Origin: Gordonia malaquae NBRC 108250
Lineage (GTDB): Bacteria > Actinomycetota > Actinomycetes > Mycobacteriales > Mycobacteriaceae
Assembly (NCBI RefSeq): GCF_000344135.1
Contig: NZ_BAOP01000015.1
Span: 56,391-120,390 of the forward strand
Direction: 5' to 3'
Length of the DNA: 64,000 bases
Part shown: positions 35,573-44,540 of the stretch, in pieces
How the letters are laid out: each line of letters opens with the position of its first letter
Numbering within the stretch: position 1 is the first letter of the stretch
Notes under the pieces: generated by a model
Told to the model about the DNA's origin: nothing
The model's database searches: none
Seen by the model: only the letters and a program-made list of their open reading frames with translations
Made by a program: the position numbers and the translations under genes

Positions 35573-36255
35573 CCGCCCGTAGGCCCGCCCTTGCGTGCGC
35601 CGCAGCGGCCGCCAGTGTATTCGTCGCAGTGAGCGCACTCGCGCCGACAGCGTACGCAGAGCCTGTGACAAGCACGTCTGTCACACCGACGACATCTGCT
35701 GAGGAGACTGACGAGCCGACCGCACCAGTTTCGTCGACGACGGATGAACTCGAGCCTCCGACGACCACAACCTCCGACGAACCGGTGCCCTCATCAAGCA
35801 CGCCGTCGTCGTCGACGCTTGCGCCGTCGACCTCCTCGACTCCTCCCCGTGCCAGGGCAGGCGTGAGTCCACTCGCGGCCAGCGGACTCTCCGTGAGCAC
35901 CGGGGGATACGGAACGATCGTTCCCGGCGCCACCAGTGCCAATGGAAGCCTGCCGCTGGTGACCGTGGCGTCAGGCGGTGGCGGATCGTGGACGGCGACG
36001 GCATCGTCGAACGGATTCGGATGTCCTGCAATGACGATCCCGAGCAGCGCGGTCACCTACTCGGCAACCGCACCCGCGGGAGGTCTGTACATGAACGCCA
36101 GATCGAACCAGAACCTCGGTTCGCCTCAGGTGGTCATGACCAGCACCTCCGGCCTGGCCGAACTGGTGACCTGGACGCCTCTGCTGTCCGTCGCCTACCC
36201 CGGCGGCGCAGCGATCTGCACGTTCAGCGGAACGATCACGATCTCTGTCGCCTGA
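35569..36255 (+). CDS. Secreted WxL-like surface protein 2 with Ser/Thr/Pro stalk
   Basis: 228 residues from ATG 35569. The signal peptide ends near AYA (residue 30) and is followed by a 65-residue Thr/Ser/Pro/Glu stalk (31-95), probably extended and glycosylated. The C-terminal domain then parallels protein 1 of the locus: GYGTIVPG, LPLVTVASGGGGSWTATASS, IPSSAVTYSATA, LAELVTWTPLLSVAYPGG and ICTFSGTITISVA. It has a Cys pair (GFGC and AAIC) that protein 1 lacks. The frame upstream of the ATG belongs to a shadow of the DUF916-like gene. Confidence 0.7.
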   Translation: MTARRPALACAAAAASVFVAVSALAPTAYAEPVTSTSVTPTTSAEETDEPTAPVSSTTDELEPPTTTTSDEPVPSSSTPSSSTLAPSTSSTPPRARAGVSPLAASGLSVSTGGYGTIVPGATSANGSLPLVTVASGGGGSWTATASSNGFGCPAMTIPSSAVTYSATAPAGGLYMNARSNQNLGSPQVVMTSTSGLAELVTWTPLLSVAYPGGAAICTFSGTITISVA

Positions 36256-36286
36256 TCGATCGTGTCGCCGCAGTCTGCCGCGAGTG

Positions 36287-37762
36287 TCAGGTCAGAGCGA
36301 TGTTCACGTACACGGTCTCGAGGTATTCCTCGATGCCCTCGTACCCGCCTTCGCGCCCGAGGCCAGATTGTTTGACCCCGCCGAAGGGCGCCGCGGGGTT
36401 GGAGATGACTCCCGAGTTGATGCCGAGCATTCCTGTCTCCAGACGGTTCGGGAGCCGTAGAATCCGGTCGTGATCGGTTGTGTAGGCGTACGCGATCAGC
36501 CCGAACGGAGTTGAGTTCGCGAGTTCGATCGCCTCACCCTCCGTCGAGAAACGCGCGATCGGCGCCACTGGACCGAAGATCTCCTCCGACATCACCCGAG
36601 CATCGGCCGGCACATCGGTGACGACGGTGGGCTCGAAGAAGTATCCGGGGCCGTCGATCACCGAGCCTCCGACAACGACGGTCGCACCTCTGGAGACTGC
36701 GTCGTCGACTAGGGCGGCCACCCGATGTCTGGCGTCGTCGTCGATCAACGGTCCCAGGTCGACGCCCGCCTCAGTTCCCCTGCCGACTCGCTTGGCTGCA
36801 AACGCCTCGCCCAGTTTCCGAGAGAACTCGTCGGCGACGTCCTCGTGCACGTAGAAGCGGTTCGCCGACGTGCACGCTTCGCCGATGTTCCGAAGTTTCG
36901 CAGCGACAGCCCCTTGGACGGCAGCGTCGACGTCGGCGTCGGCGAACACGAGGAACGGGGCGTTGCCGCCGAGCTCCATCGATGTGCGCAGGACGTTGTC
37001 GGACGCCTGGGCGAGGAGAGTCTGCCCGACGGGCGTGGAGCCGGTGAAAGACAGTTTCCGCAGCCGGGAATCGGCGATCAGCGGCCCGGTGGTCGAGCCG
37101 GCGCTCGACGTGGGAATCACGTTGACCACACCGTCCGGGACGCCTGCTTCTTGAAGAACCTGCGCGAACAGGAGGGTCGTCAACGGGGTGGCCGAAGCGG
37201 GCTTGACCACCATGGTGCAGCCGGCCGCGAGCGCTGGGCCGATCTTTCGCGTCGCCATGGCGAGCGGGAAATTCCACGGTGTGATGAGCAGACACGGCCC
37301 GACCGGTTTCTTCACAGTAACGAGGCGTGACTTGCCGTCCGGCGCAGTCGTGTACCTCCCGTCGATCCGGACCGCCTGCTCTGAGAACCAGCGAAGGAAC
37401 TCGGCGCCGTAGGCCACTTCCCCGCGCGACTCGACCAACGACTTGCCCATCTCCAAGGTCATCAGCAGCGCGAACTCGTCGGCGCGTGCGGTCACCGCAT
37501 CGAACGCTCGGCGCAGGATGTCACTGCGCTCCCGCGGTGGTGTGGCGGCCCACGAGTCCTGCGCGGCCACTGCGGCGTCCAACGCTGCCGCAGCGTCGGC
37601 GGCGTCTGCGTCTGCGACGTCCACCAGATGCTCTCCGGTCGACGGATCGTCGACCGAGAAGGTCTTGCCGCCTGATGCGGGCCGCCACTCCCCACCGATG
37701 TGCAGGTTCACGGGAATGGAGTCGATGAGCTTCCGCTCGTCGGCGCTGCTGACAATCATCAT
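36287..37762 (-). CDS. NAD(P)-dependent aldehyde dehydrogenase, succinate-semialdehyde type
   Basis: 491 residues. Nucleotide-site motifs PWNFP (162-166) and SFTGSTPVG (238-246), the general base Glu263 (MELGGNAP) and the nucleophile Cys297 (GEACTSANRFYV) are all present. The overall pattern is closest to GabD-type succinate-semialdehyde dehydrogenases, which supply succinate from GABA or a TCA bypass. Substrate choice is inferred. The tandem ATG codons at 37762 and 37759 follow GGAG; the second has the better spacing. It is transcribed toward the WxL-like locus and divergent from the SWIM gene. Confidence 0.9.
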   Translation of the reverse strand: MMIVSSADERKLIDSIPVNLHIGGEWRPASGGKTFSVDDPSTGEHLVDVADADAADAAAALDAAVAAQDSWAATPPRERSDILRRAFDAVTARADEFALLMTLEMGKSLVESRGEVAYGAEFLRWFSEQAVRIDGRYTTAPDGKSRLVTVKKPVGPCLLITPWNFPLAMATRKIGPALAAGCTMVVKPASATPLTTLLFAQVLQEAGVPDGVVNVIPTSSAGSTTGPLIADSRLRKLSFTGSTPVGQTLLAQASDNVLRTSMELGGNAPFLVFADADVDAAVQGAVAAKLRNIGEACTSANRFYVHEDVADEFSRKLGEAFAAKRVGRGTEAGVDLGPLIDDDARHRVAALVDDAVSRGATVVVGGSVIDGPGYFFEPTVVTDVPADARVMSEEIFGPVAPIARFSTEGEAIELANSTPFGLIAYAYTTDHDRILRLPNRLETGMLGINSGVISNPAAPFGGVKQSGLGREGGYEGIEEYLETVYVNIALT

Positions 37763-37873
37763 TGTCTCCGTTCAGTAGCCGAGGTCTCAGTCCACATCGC
37801 ATGGACTTTCGCCAGGGTAGTCACGACCGGGCTCGTTCCGCCGATCGTCGAAGGGCGACACTAAGGTGAGCGC

Positions 37874-39220
37874 ATGACTCGTACGTTCAGCGGTGCGTCC
37901 GCTGTCGCTGACACCGGTGTCGGGCTGGCGCTCGCGCCGGCGCTGACTCCCGACGGGATCGCTGATCGGCCGAGTTTCTTCCACGGGTTCGCGACGCATC
38001 CGGCGGTCTTCGCGCAGGGCCTGTTGACACTCGCGGACGTGACCGCGACGCGATACTTCCAGTACACGCCGTCGAACCTGCGAGATCCGGTTCTCACGGC
38101 GCACGGCGATCGGTTGCGCGCCGAGTGCTTCTCCGCGTGCAACGGCGTGTACACCCGCCTCGACTTGCTCAGTTCCGGCTTCGACGGCGGCGACATCGGC
38201 CACGGCACCACCAACGTCGACCTGAACCCCACGATGCGCAGCGCACTCGCGAGGGTCCGACGCGGCGAACTCCTTCACGTCGACATCGGCGACGGAGGGC
38301 TGAGCGTGGCGACTCCCGATTCTCACGCTCACGAGCGACCCGTCGAGATGCCCGATCGGTGGATCCGGGCGCTCGGAAACGTCTCACAGATGCACCGGCC
38401 CGCAGTCTCGGCATTCACGCTCGACCGGCGGCAGACCAGAGCCTTCCTCGGTTCGCTTCCGCACGCGACGGCGGCAGCTCAACGCGGATGGCTCGTCCCC
38501 GACCGTACCGGCGCACGGCTGTCGCCGCGGCCCGCGCCGGGCGGCGTCTACGTCAACGGGCTCCACCGATTGGCCGCCGCGAAGCGCATGCTTGTGCACG
38601 CAACCGGGCTGACCGCGTACGCACTCGGTGTCGGCGAGTCCCCGAGTGTCATCGAGATCGAACTGCCGGGCGCACGACTGTCATTCGGTCTCACCGAGGA
38701 ACCGTGGCGAGGCTTCTCCGGCGAAGGCAGCCTGCTCGAAGCACTGGCGTCGCCGACCGTGCTCGACCACGCCGACCTCGTGTCCGCGCTTCTGGCATTC
38801 GAACCGATCATCAACGTCGGACGGCTCAGTAGAGACGCCGCTCTGACTCCCGCGCGAACAGAGGGTGCGCTCGCGGTGCTGGCATCGTCCGGGCGCGTCG
38901 GCTGGGACGCTCACGACGAATCGTGGTTCCACCGCGAACTGCCCGATGACCCCGACCGCGTCCGCAAGGACAACCCGCGCCTCGTCGCCGCTCGCGCCCT
39001 CGTCGAGGCCGGGGCGGTGACAGCGTCCGACGGTGCCTGGACCGTCGCGAATCCGTCCGGCGGGATGTACCGAGTGACGCTCGGCCCGACCGGCGGCGTC
39101 GACGGCAGCCGGTGCACGTGCGCCTGGTACATGAAGCACGGCACCGCCCGCGGACCGTGCAAACATGTCCTCGCGGTGTACCTGACCTGCGGCGGATCAA
39201 TTGAGGAGAACGATGACTGA
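37874..39220 (+). CDS. SWIM zinc-finger protein
   Basis: 448 residues. Most of the chain (1-400) has no recognised domain but contains ordered alpha/beta sequence. A C-terminal SWIM finger follows, with Cys414, Cys416, Cys429 and His431 (CTC...GPCKHVLAV). SWIM fingers bind DNA or proteins. In bacteria such proteins often sit beside MoxR ATPases and large repeat proteins. Here the next gene, a 1069-residue protein, begins 8 bp before this stop, indicating coupled translation and probably a complex. No MoxR or VWA gene is nearby, so this would be a reduced version. Confidence 0.78.
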   Translation: MTRTFSGASAVADTGVGLALAPALTPDGIADRPSFFHGFATHPAVFAQGLLTLADVTATRYFQYTPSNLRDPVLTAHGDRLRAECFSACNGVYTRLDLLSSGFDGGDIGHGTTNVDLNPTMRSALARVRRGELLHVDIGDGGLSVATPDSHAHERPVEMPDRWIRALGNVSQMHRPAVSAFTLDRRQTRAFLGSLPHATAAAQRGWLVPDRTGARLSPRPAPGGVYVNGLHRLAAAKRMLVHATGLTAYALGVGESPSVIEIELPGARLSFGLTEEPWRGFSGEGSLLEALASPTVLDHADLVSALLAFEPIINVGRLSRDAALTPARTEGALAVLASSGRVGWDAHDESWFHRELPDDPDRVRKDNPRLVAARALVEAGAVTASDGAWTVANPSGGMYRVTLGPTGGVDGSRCTCAWYMKHGTARGPCKHVLAVYLTCGGSIEENDD

Positions 39221-42200
39221 TCTCGACGACGCTCTCGCCGTCTACGACGCCGTCGGCTGGGAGGCCCTGGACTTCGCCGAGTTGCCCACCGCCGAACGAT
39301 GCCCGGCCGAGCACCGGGCGACGGCACTGCGCGGCCTTCGAAAGGGCCCCTGGATCGACTTCGCCGAGACCTCGAGCGGCTCCTACGGGCGGGTGTCGCT
39401 GATAGGCGGCAGGTCGGCGTCGAAGCTCGCGCTGTTCGCGATCACTGTCGGGGTGGACGCCCGACGGGCAGTCAGTGTGCTCGAGTACAACGTGCCGCCC
39501 GAGGTGCTCGGCCAGTTCGTCGCCGACCGTGGTGCCGCGTACGCCGCCGATTTCGTCCAACGAGCATGCGTCAGCTCACGCCGCGGACTCACTCACGGCC
39601 CGTCCGGGTTCGGTGCCGGCGCGATCACCGCTGTCGAGCTCACCTCGGCCGAGGTGCCGATGAACATCGAGTTCTTGAAGGATTGGGCAGTCCATTCGAA
39701 CGCCGCGCTCACCGGCGATCGCACCGACTTCTGGTCGCAGGCTGGACTCGACGTGGGCGTCCTCGCACCGCGGTTCGACGAGTACGCACACGCGGCGACG
39801 GCCATGAACGTCCCGATGACCGGACCGCTGCGACCTGCTCTGGCCGCCGCGGTCGAACGTGGTCTCCTCGACTCCGACGTCGCGCAGTCGTTGGCGTTCG
39901 GCGGCCTCGAGTCCGCGGTCCGCCCCGGCGACCTCGCGGGCTGGCTCGGGTTCCTGCTCGACGACCTGAATGTGCCGTCGTCGGGCCTCGCGGACCGTGC
40001 CGAGGAGCTGATCCCGCTCTTGACCGCCGGGGTTCCCGCCGTCACCGACCGCGTGGCGCCCGTCCTCATCGGAGCCGTCGACGACGATCTCCTCCCCGAT
40101 GTCGTGTCCGCAGCTCTCACTGCTAAGCCCGCGAAGACCAGGCGGATCGTCGTCGACGCACTCGCGGCCCGGCCTGTGCCGTCCAACTCCGACGACGTGC
40201 TCGCCGAACTCGATGCACTCTCCGGTGCCCGCCAACTCGTCAAGCCTCTCGCAGCGCTCGCCACGACATGGGAAGTGGAGCCTCCGGCGCAAGAGGCCGC
40301 CTCATCGTTCGCCGTCTGGCGGTCGGTGCCCGACGTCTGGGACGTTCCGCGATTCGAACCCGGCCCGGTGTCGCCCGAGGCCCTCACCGACCTCGCACGC
40401 AGGCTTCTCGAACGAGGCGAGGCGACAGCGGCTGACGTGGTGGTGGAGCAGTTCCACGCCTGCGCGGCGACCCTCGGCGCACAGTCTCCGGACGCCGTGC
40501 GCACCGCACTCGCCGGGGTCCCCAACGCCGCCACCACCGGTCTGTCGGTGGTCCGGTCGTGGTTGGACGGCGACCTCGCCGACATCATGGCGAATTATCC
40601 GCAGTCGTGGGCGCCGATCGTCCGCCGGCGTGATGCCGAGTTGCTGCTCCGCAACGGTGAACTGCCCTGCGTACTCTCGCAGCCGTCGTGGGACGACCTG
40701 CGTGTGGACCCGGCCGATCTCCTCGCCCGGCTACGCGAGTATGTCGGATCCGGCGTCGCAGCGGCCGCCTCCGACCTTGCTCTTGCACTGCTGCGGATGG
40801 ACGTCGATTCCTCGCCGGACGTCGACTTCTCGGAGATCGACATCAAGGTGGTCGCGTACGACGGGACCGTTCTCGACCAGACTGCGGGACGACTGGCGGC
40901 TGCAGCGCTCGCCGAGCCCGTCGCCGACCCCGGGTTGGTCTCGGGCCGCGGCTGGCGGCGGTGGACGCCGGGCGACATCGTGGCCCCCTCCTGGCTCAAG
41001 CAGTTCGAACCGATCGCCTCCGAGTACGGCGAGACGGCCGAGTTCTGGGTCTTCCCCTGTTGGCAAGGCGACACCGCGATGACGCCCGTCGCAGTTCTCG
41101 ACGAGTACCACGGCAACGGGCCGACGCTCCGGCAAGCGGCGCGGCGCCGGGACCCGTTGTCACCGGGTGCGGCTGTCAACTTGCTCGCCGCTCAGCGTCG
41201 CTTTCACCCGCGGGACGCCACTGACGGCCAGACTGCGGTGTACGAGGCGTTCGATCGTGGTCTTCTCCGCCCGGGAGCAGCCGATGTGCGGTATCTCGAC
41301 TGGGCCGACACTCCGTCGTCGATCGCGGCGTTCGCCCGAACGTTGTCCGACCTCGCCGAGGGCGGGTTGACGGCCGTCGTCTGGCCGGTCCTCGACGATC
41401 TGCTCGCCGCTTCCGCAGCGCAGAAGCGCATCCTGTCCGGTACCGAGACAGTCGTCGACGTCGTGGGATCCGTGTTGCCCGTTGTGCGGTCTGCGGTCGT
41501 CGACGGCCTCGCAGACTCGTCGGCGTTGGATGTCCCCGGCCTGCGTGCTCTTGCCGATCGGACCGGTTCGTCGGTGGCCGTGAAGAGCGCCCGTGCGCTT
41601 GCCGGGACTCTGCCCGCGCCGTCGCGCACACCGGTACCTGTCGATGTGGCGCCGCGCTTCGACCTGTCGGACGTGTGGACCGAAGGAGCAGGCAGTGCAC
41701 CCGCCGTCGACGATCACGCGGCAGTGGCGATCGATTGGTTCGACCCCGACGCGAAGAGTCGTCAACTCGTCATCACGGCGACGTTCGCGCACTTGCCGGA
41801 TCGTGCGTTCGCGATCCGCAAGGGCTGGACATACGACATCGAGCAGGAGGGCCAGTGCCGGGCGTCTGACGGCGGCCTCGACGTCTGGCTGCGATGGGAC
41901 GGTACCGGTATCGCTGTCGGAGACAGCCGAGATCAGGCTGGGTCAGGTACAAAACCCCCGGTCACGGTGTTGATGACCGCAGTCCTGCTGGCGACGCTCA
42001 TCAACGAGACACAGGACGCCCGGTGGACGGTGGCGTCGTGTGCGCTCGACGGCGTGCTGCAAGCCGAGGCTGTCGGCCTTGCGATGCGGCTCCTGCTGCG
42101 ACATCCGGTGATCAGTCCGGCGCGAATGGTCCGCGCCATCGAGCACGAGCCTCGCTCACTGCGCGCCCTCTGGCCGATCCTGACCGAATCGATCCGTCAC

Positions 42201-42422
42201 GCAGGCGACGTCGTCCGAGCCGGCGACACGATCCCCAAGTGGGCGAACCGTGTCCTCGACCTGGCCCTAACCGTTGCACCTCAGCTCGACGAGGCCGTCA
42301 CCCGCGGTCTCGCTCCCGCCGATGCGTCGCAGTGGCCCGGTCTCGACGCCCTCGCCGACGCTCCGGGCAAGTCCGCGGCCATCACCAAGGCTCGCGCCCT
42401 CCGCGACCGATCACGTGTGTAG
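39213..42422 (+). CDS. Large protein of unknown function coupled to the SWIM protein (DUF6493-like)
   Basis: 1069 residues from ATG 39213, preceded by GAGGAGAACG. It is alanine/leucine/aspartate-rich and almost entirely helical in character, with many 30-40 residue units resembling HEAT repeats in the first 600 residues. A more globular C-terminal half contains RRWTPGDIVAPSW, FWVFPCWQGD and WTVASCALDG. There is no signal peptide or membrane helix. The size, helical layout and pairing with a SWIM protein suit the DUF6493/DUF7824-type scaffold. The function is unknown. The stop codon lies within the first palindrome at 42413. Confidence 0.72.
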   Translation: MTDLDDALAVYDAVGWEALDFAELPTAERCPAEHRATALRGLRKGPWIDFAETSSGSYGRVSLIGGRSASKLALFAITVGVDARRAVSVLEYNVPPEVLGQFVADRGAAYAADFVQRACVSSRRGLTHGPSGFGAGAITAVELTSAEVPMNIEFLKDWAVHSNAALTGDRTDFWSQAGLDVGVLAPRFDEYAHAATAMNVPMTGPLRPALAAAVERGLLDSDVAQSLAFGGLESAVRPGDLAGWLGFLLDDLNVPSSGLADRAEELIPLLTAGVPAVTDRVAPVLIGAVDDDLLPDVVSAALTAKPAKTRRIVVDALAARPVPSNSDDVLAELDALSGARQLVKPLAALATTWEVEPPAQEAASSFAVWRSVPDVWDVPRFEPGPVSPEALTDLARRLLERGEATAADVVVEQFHACAATLGAQSPDAVRTALAGVPNAATTGLSVVRSWLDGDLADIMANYPQSWAPIVRRRDAELLLRNGELPCVLSQPSWDDLRVDPADLLARLREYVGSGVAAAASDLALALLRMDVDSSPDVDFSEIDIKVVAYDGTVLDQTAGRLAAAALAEPVADPGLVSGRGWRRWTPGDIVAPSWLKQFEPIASEYGETAEFWVFPCWQGDTAMTPVAVLDEYHGNGPTLRQAARRRDPLSPGAAVNLLAAQRRFHPRDATDGQTAVYEAFDRGLLRPGAADVRYLDWADTPSSIAAFARTLSDLAEGGLTAVVWPVLDDLLAASAAQKRILSGTETVVDVVGSVLPVVRSAVVDGLADSSALDVPGLRALADRTGSSVAVKSARALAGTLPAPSRTPVPVDVAPRFDLSDVWTEGAGSAPAVDDHAAVAIDWFDPDAKSRQLVITATFAHLPDRAFAIRKGWTYDIEQEGQCRASDGGLDVWLRWDGTGIAVGDSRDQAGSGTKPPVTVLMTAVLLATLINETQDARWTVASCALDGVLQAEAVGLAMRLLLRHPVISPARMVRAIEHEPRSLRALWPILTESIRHAGDVVRAGDTIPKWANRVLDLALTVAPQLDEAVTRGLAPADASQWPGLDALADAPGKSAAITKARALRDRSRV

Positions 42423-42457
42423 ATCGTTACCCGATTCGGGTAACGATCTACACACGT
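42413..42457. repeat. 45-bp perfect palindrome, copy 1
   Basis: Arms of 22 bp with no mismatch around a single central T; the arm begins ACGTGTGTAG and ends GTTACCCGA. It includes the stop codon of the upstream gene and ends 1 bp before the convergent DUF559 gene. The core recurs at 43479-43521. It could act as a bidirectional terminator or as the end of an inserted unit. Confidence 0.85.
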
Positions 42458-42458
42458 C

Positions 42459-43412
42459 TTAGACCACACAGTTCGGGGACGTGCACGGATGCGGGCTGTC
42501 CGGCCAGCCGAGCAACGACAGGTATCGCCCTACCTTCACCGCGGTCGAACACGATCGGACATGCGCCTGTCCCCAACCGAGCCGAATCGTATGGCGATCG
42601 AGGACGACAGCGGCGTCCAGATCGCGTTCCAAGTCGCGATCGCGATCGCGCGCGTTGTCGTGGTGAGCTCGCCCGTCCAGTTCGATGACCAGGCCCCAGT
42701 CCGGATAGTCGAGGTCTCGGAAACCGGGTCGCCCAGCTCCTGTCGGTGCCTGCCTCACCGGCGACGGCAGTCCGTGCGGGCGCTCCACTCGGGTGAGATA
42801 GCTGTGCTCTAGCGCCGAACACGCGCCGTCTCGCAGATCCGCGAGTAAGCCTTCGATCAGCATTCGATGCCGAAGGCGAGCTCGTCTGACGACCGCGCTC
42901 AACAACCGATCTGGAGTGGTGCGACGCGACCCCACCGCGTCGGACAACGTCGCAATGGTTTTCATCTCGTTCAGCGTCTCGCTCGCGACATCGATGAGCG
43001 CTTCTTCGAGGCGAACTCGTGGAGGAGTCGTGTGATCCAGGACGTCCTGGTTGAACAGTGACCGGTGATGAACGATCATACCGGGGCGTCGGGTGACCTT
43101 CCTGCCTGCCTCGACCGCGATATGAATCGGGTCGTCCCGGCGCGGCTCACGGCCGACGCCTGCGGCTGAAAGCGCGGAGTCGTGGCTCGCGGCGGCAGGG
43201 CACGCATCGAGGATCGCGGCCCACACCCGCTGATGCCACGAGAGCGCACCGGTATGCGTCGCATACACACCCGGGTAGACGGCGACCCATGCCCGACATC
43301 GAAGCTGTTGCCTGACGTACGCCGACCCGAAACCACATTCGAGAACCTGCGTCCGGGCGATGACGCCGTCTTGCAGTCCGATCAGAACCCTCAATGCACG
43401 TTCGTCCCCCAT
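42459..43412 (-). CDS. DUF559-type protein with AbiEi-like N-terminal region
   Basis: 317 residues from ATG 43412. The N-terminal half (GVIARTQVLECGFGSAYVRQ, then AVYPGVYATH) resembles the winged-helix region of AbiEi-type antitoxin-like proteins. The C-terminal half has the DUF559 pattern LDYPDWGLVIELDGRAHHD followed by RDRDLERD, a PD-(D/E)xK-like nuclease fold (Asp...Glu-x-Asp). No partner AbiEii gene is adjacent. Such genes are common as singletons in actinomycetes. It is bracketed on both sides by copies of one palindrome, suggesting it entered as a unit. Function unknown; defence or restriction-like roles are possible. Confidence 0.72.
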   Translation of the reverse strand: MGDERALRVLIGLQDGVIARTQVLECGFGSAYVRQQLRCRAWVAVYPGVYATHTGALSWHQRVWAAILDACPAAASHDSALSAAGVGREPRRDDPIHIAVEAGRKVTRRPGMIVHHRSLFNQDVLDHTTPPRVRLEEALIDVASETLNEMKTIATLSDAVGSRRTTPDRLLSAVVRRARLRHRMLIEGLLADLRDGACSALEHSYLTRVERPHGLPSPVRQAPTGAGRPGFRDLDYPDWGLVIELDGRAHHDNARDRDRDLERDLDAAVVLDRHTIRLGWGQAHVRSCSTAVKVGRYLSLLGWPDSPHPCTSPNCVV

Positions 43413-43478
43413 GGGGCAGAGTGTGCGCGCAGGAGCCGAAACCGCCAACCCCGTTGTCCACAGGCCCTGTGGGCAAGA

Positions 43479-43521
43479 TGCGTGTAGATCGTTACCCGAT
43501 TCGGGTAACGATCTACACGCA
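43479..43521. repeat. 43-bp perfect palindrome, copy 2
   Basis: Arms of 21 bp around a central T. The innermost 18 bases of each arm, plus the central T, are identical to copy 1 (42413-42457); the outer ends differ (TGCG against ACGTGT). It lies 9 bp past the stop of the SRPBCC gene and 66 bp upstream of the DUF559 start. Confidence 0.85.
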
Positions 43522-43530
43522 GGATTTCAG

Positions 43531-43968
43531 TCAGGCGTAGAGCGCAGTGAACTTCTCTAGGGACTTGCCGATGTCGCCCTTGACGGCCATCGCGGCAGCT
43601 TTACCCGCGGGTCCGATGAGCGGGAGGCCGCCGAGGTCGATGAGGAAGGTGATGATCGATCCGTCGCCGTCCGGCGCGACCGTCAGATTGATCTTCGCTT
43701 TGACGCCGCCCTTTCCGCTGCCCTTGAGGACCACTTCGCGGGGTCGGTCGAACTTCTCGATCTCCCAGGCGAAACGCACGCGGGCGCCCTTCACGCTGAT
43801 CACCGACGACACCTTGGTGCCTTTGCCGAGCTGATCGGCGGACGGCAGTTCGCTGCGCCAGCCGTCGTGCATCACGAGCCAGTCGTCGTAGCGGGACAGG
43901 TCGGCGGCAGCCGCGAAGGTATCCTCGGGCGAGAGGTCGACATGGATGGAGTCACTGGTCTTGGCCAT
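43531..43968 (-). CDS. SRPBCC-family protein, Rv0910-like toxin homologue
   Basis: 145 residues covering one START/Bet v 1 domain: MAKTSDSIHVDLSPEDTF, LSRYDDWLVMHDGWRSELP, VKGARVRFAWEIEKF and LGGLPLIGPAGKAAAMAVKG. The order and many residues match Mtb Rv0910, reported as the toxin of the Rv0909-Rv0910 pair. The matching antitoxin-like gene is at 44541-44723, but a DNA-glycosylase gene on the other strand has come between. Whether it is toxic here is unknown; a polyketide-cyclase-like lipid-binding role is the alternative. Its start codon overlaps the glycosylase start. Confidence 0.82.
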   Translation of the reverse strand: MAKTSDSIHVDLSPEDTFAAAADLSRYDDWLVMHDGWRSELPSADQLGKGTKVSSVISVKGARVRFAWEIEKFDRPREVVLKGSGKGGVKAKINLTVAPDGDGSIITFLIDLGGLPLIGPAGKAAAMAVKGDIGKSLEKFTALYA

Positions 43969-44539
43969 GGTCCCAGAGCCTAGCGTCTGCGCCGACGCCT
44001 GTAACCTGCTGTACCGCATACTGGTCGGCCACGGCGTGTCCGTGCTGATCACCGAGGTGGAGGCGTACGACGGCCCGAACGATCCCGCATCGCACGCCTA
44101 CACGCGGACACCGCGGTCGGAGATCATGTACGGCCCGCCGATGCGGCTGTACGTCTACCAGATGCACGGCCACCACTGCGCGAACATCGTCACCAGTCCC
44201 GAAGGTCACGGCTCAGCCGTGCTGATCCGCGCGGGCAGGGTCGTCGACGGTCTCGACCTGGCACGACAACGACGAGGCGTGGTCGACGACGACCTGTTGG
44301 CCCGCGGCCCCGGCAACCTGACCCGAGCCCTCGGCATCACCAAGGCCGATCTCGGCGCCGACGTGACCGCGCCGGACGGCGTGCATCTACTGCCCGAGGA
44401 CGACGAACGACCCGGCGATGTCGTCGCCGGGCCGCGTGTCGGTGTGCGCCTGGCCGCTGACCGACCATGGCGCTTCTGGGTGGACGACGAGCCCTCGGTG
44501 TCGGCGTATCGCCGTCACCCGAAAGCTCCTCGCCTCTGA
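43967..44539 (+). CDS. 3-Methyladenine DNA glycosylase (Mpg/AAG family)
   Basis: About 190 residues. Family blocks: LITEVEAYDGPNDPASHAY, RSEIMYGPPMRLYVYQMHG, CANIVTSPEGHGSAVLIRAG, LARGPGNLTRALGI and GPRVGVRLAADRPWRFW. The EVEAY glutamate is the presumed catalytic base that activates water. It removes alkylated purines. ATG 43967 overlaps the start codon of the divergent SRPBCC gene by two bases; an ATG at 43946 would extend further into it. The N-terminus is somewhat shorter than in Mtb Rv1688. The gene separates an antitoxin-toxin pair that is contiguous in Mtb. Confidence 0.85.
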   Translation: MVPEPSVCADACNLLYRILVGHGVSVLITEVEAYDGPNDPASHAYTRTPRSEIMYGPPMRLYVYQMHGHHCANIVTSPEGHGSAVLIRAGRVVDGLDLARQRRGVVDDDLLARGPGNLTRALGITKADLGADVTAPDGVHLLPEDDERPGDVVAGPRVGVRLAADRPWRFWVDDEPSVSAYRRHPKAPRL

Positions 44540-44540
44540 G

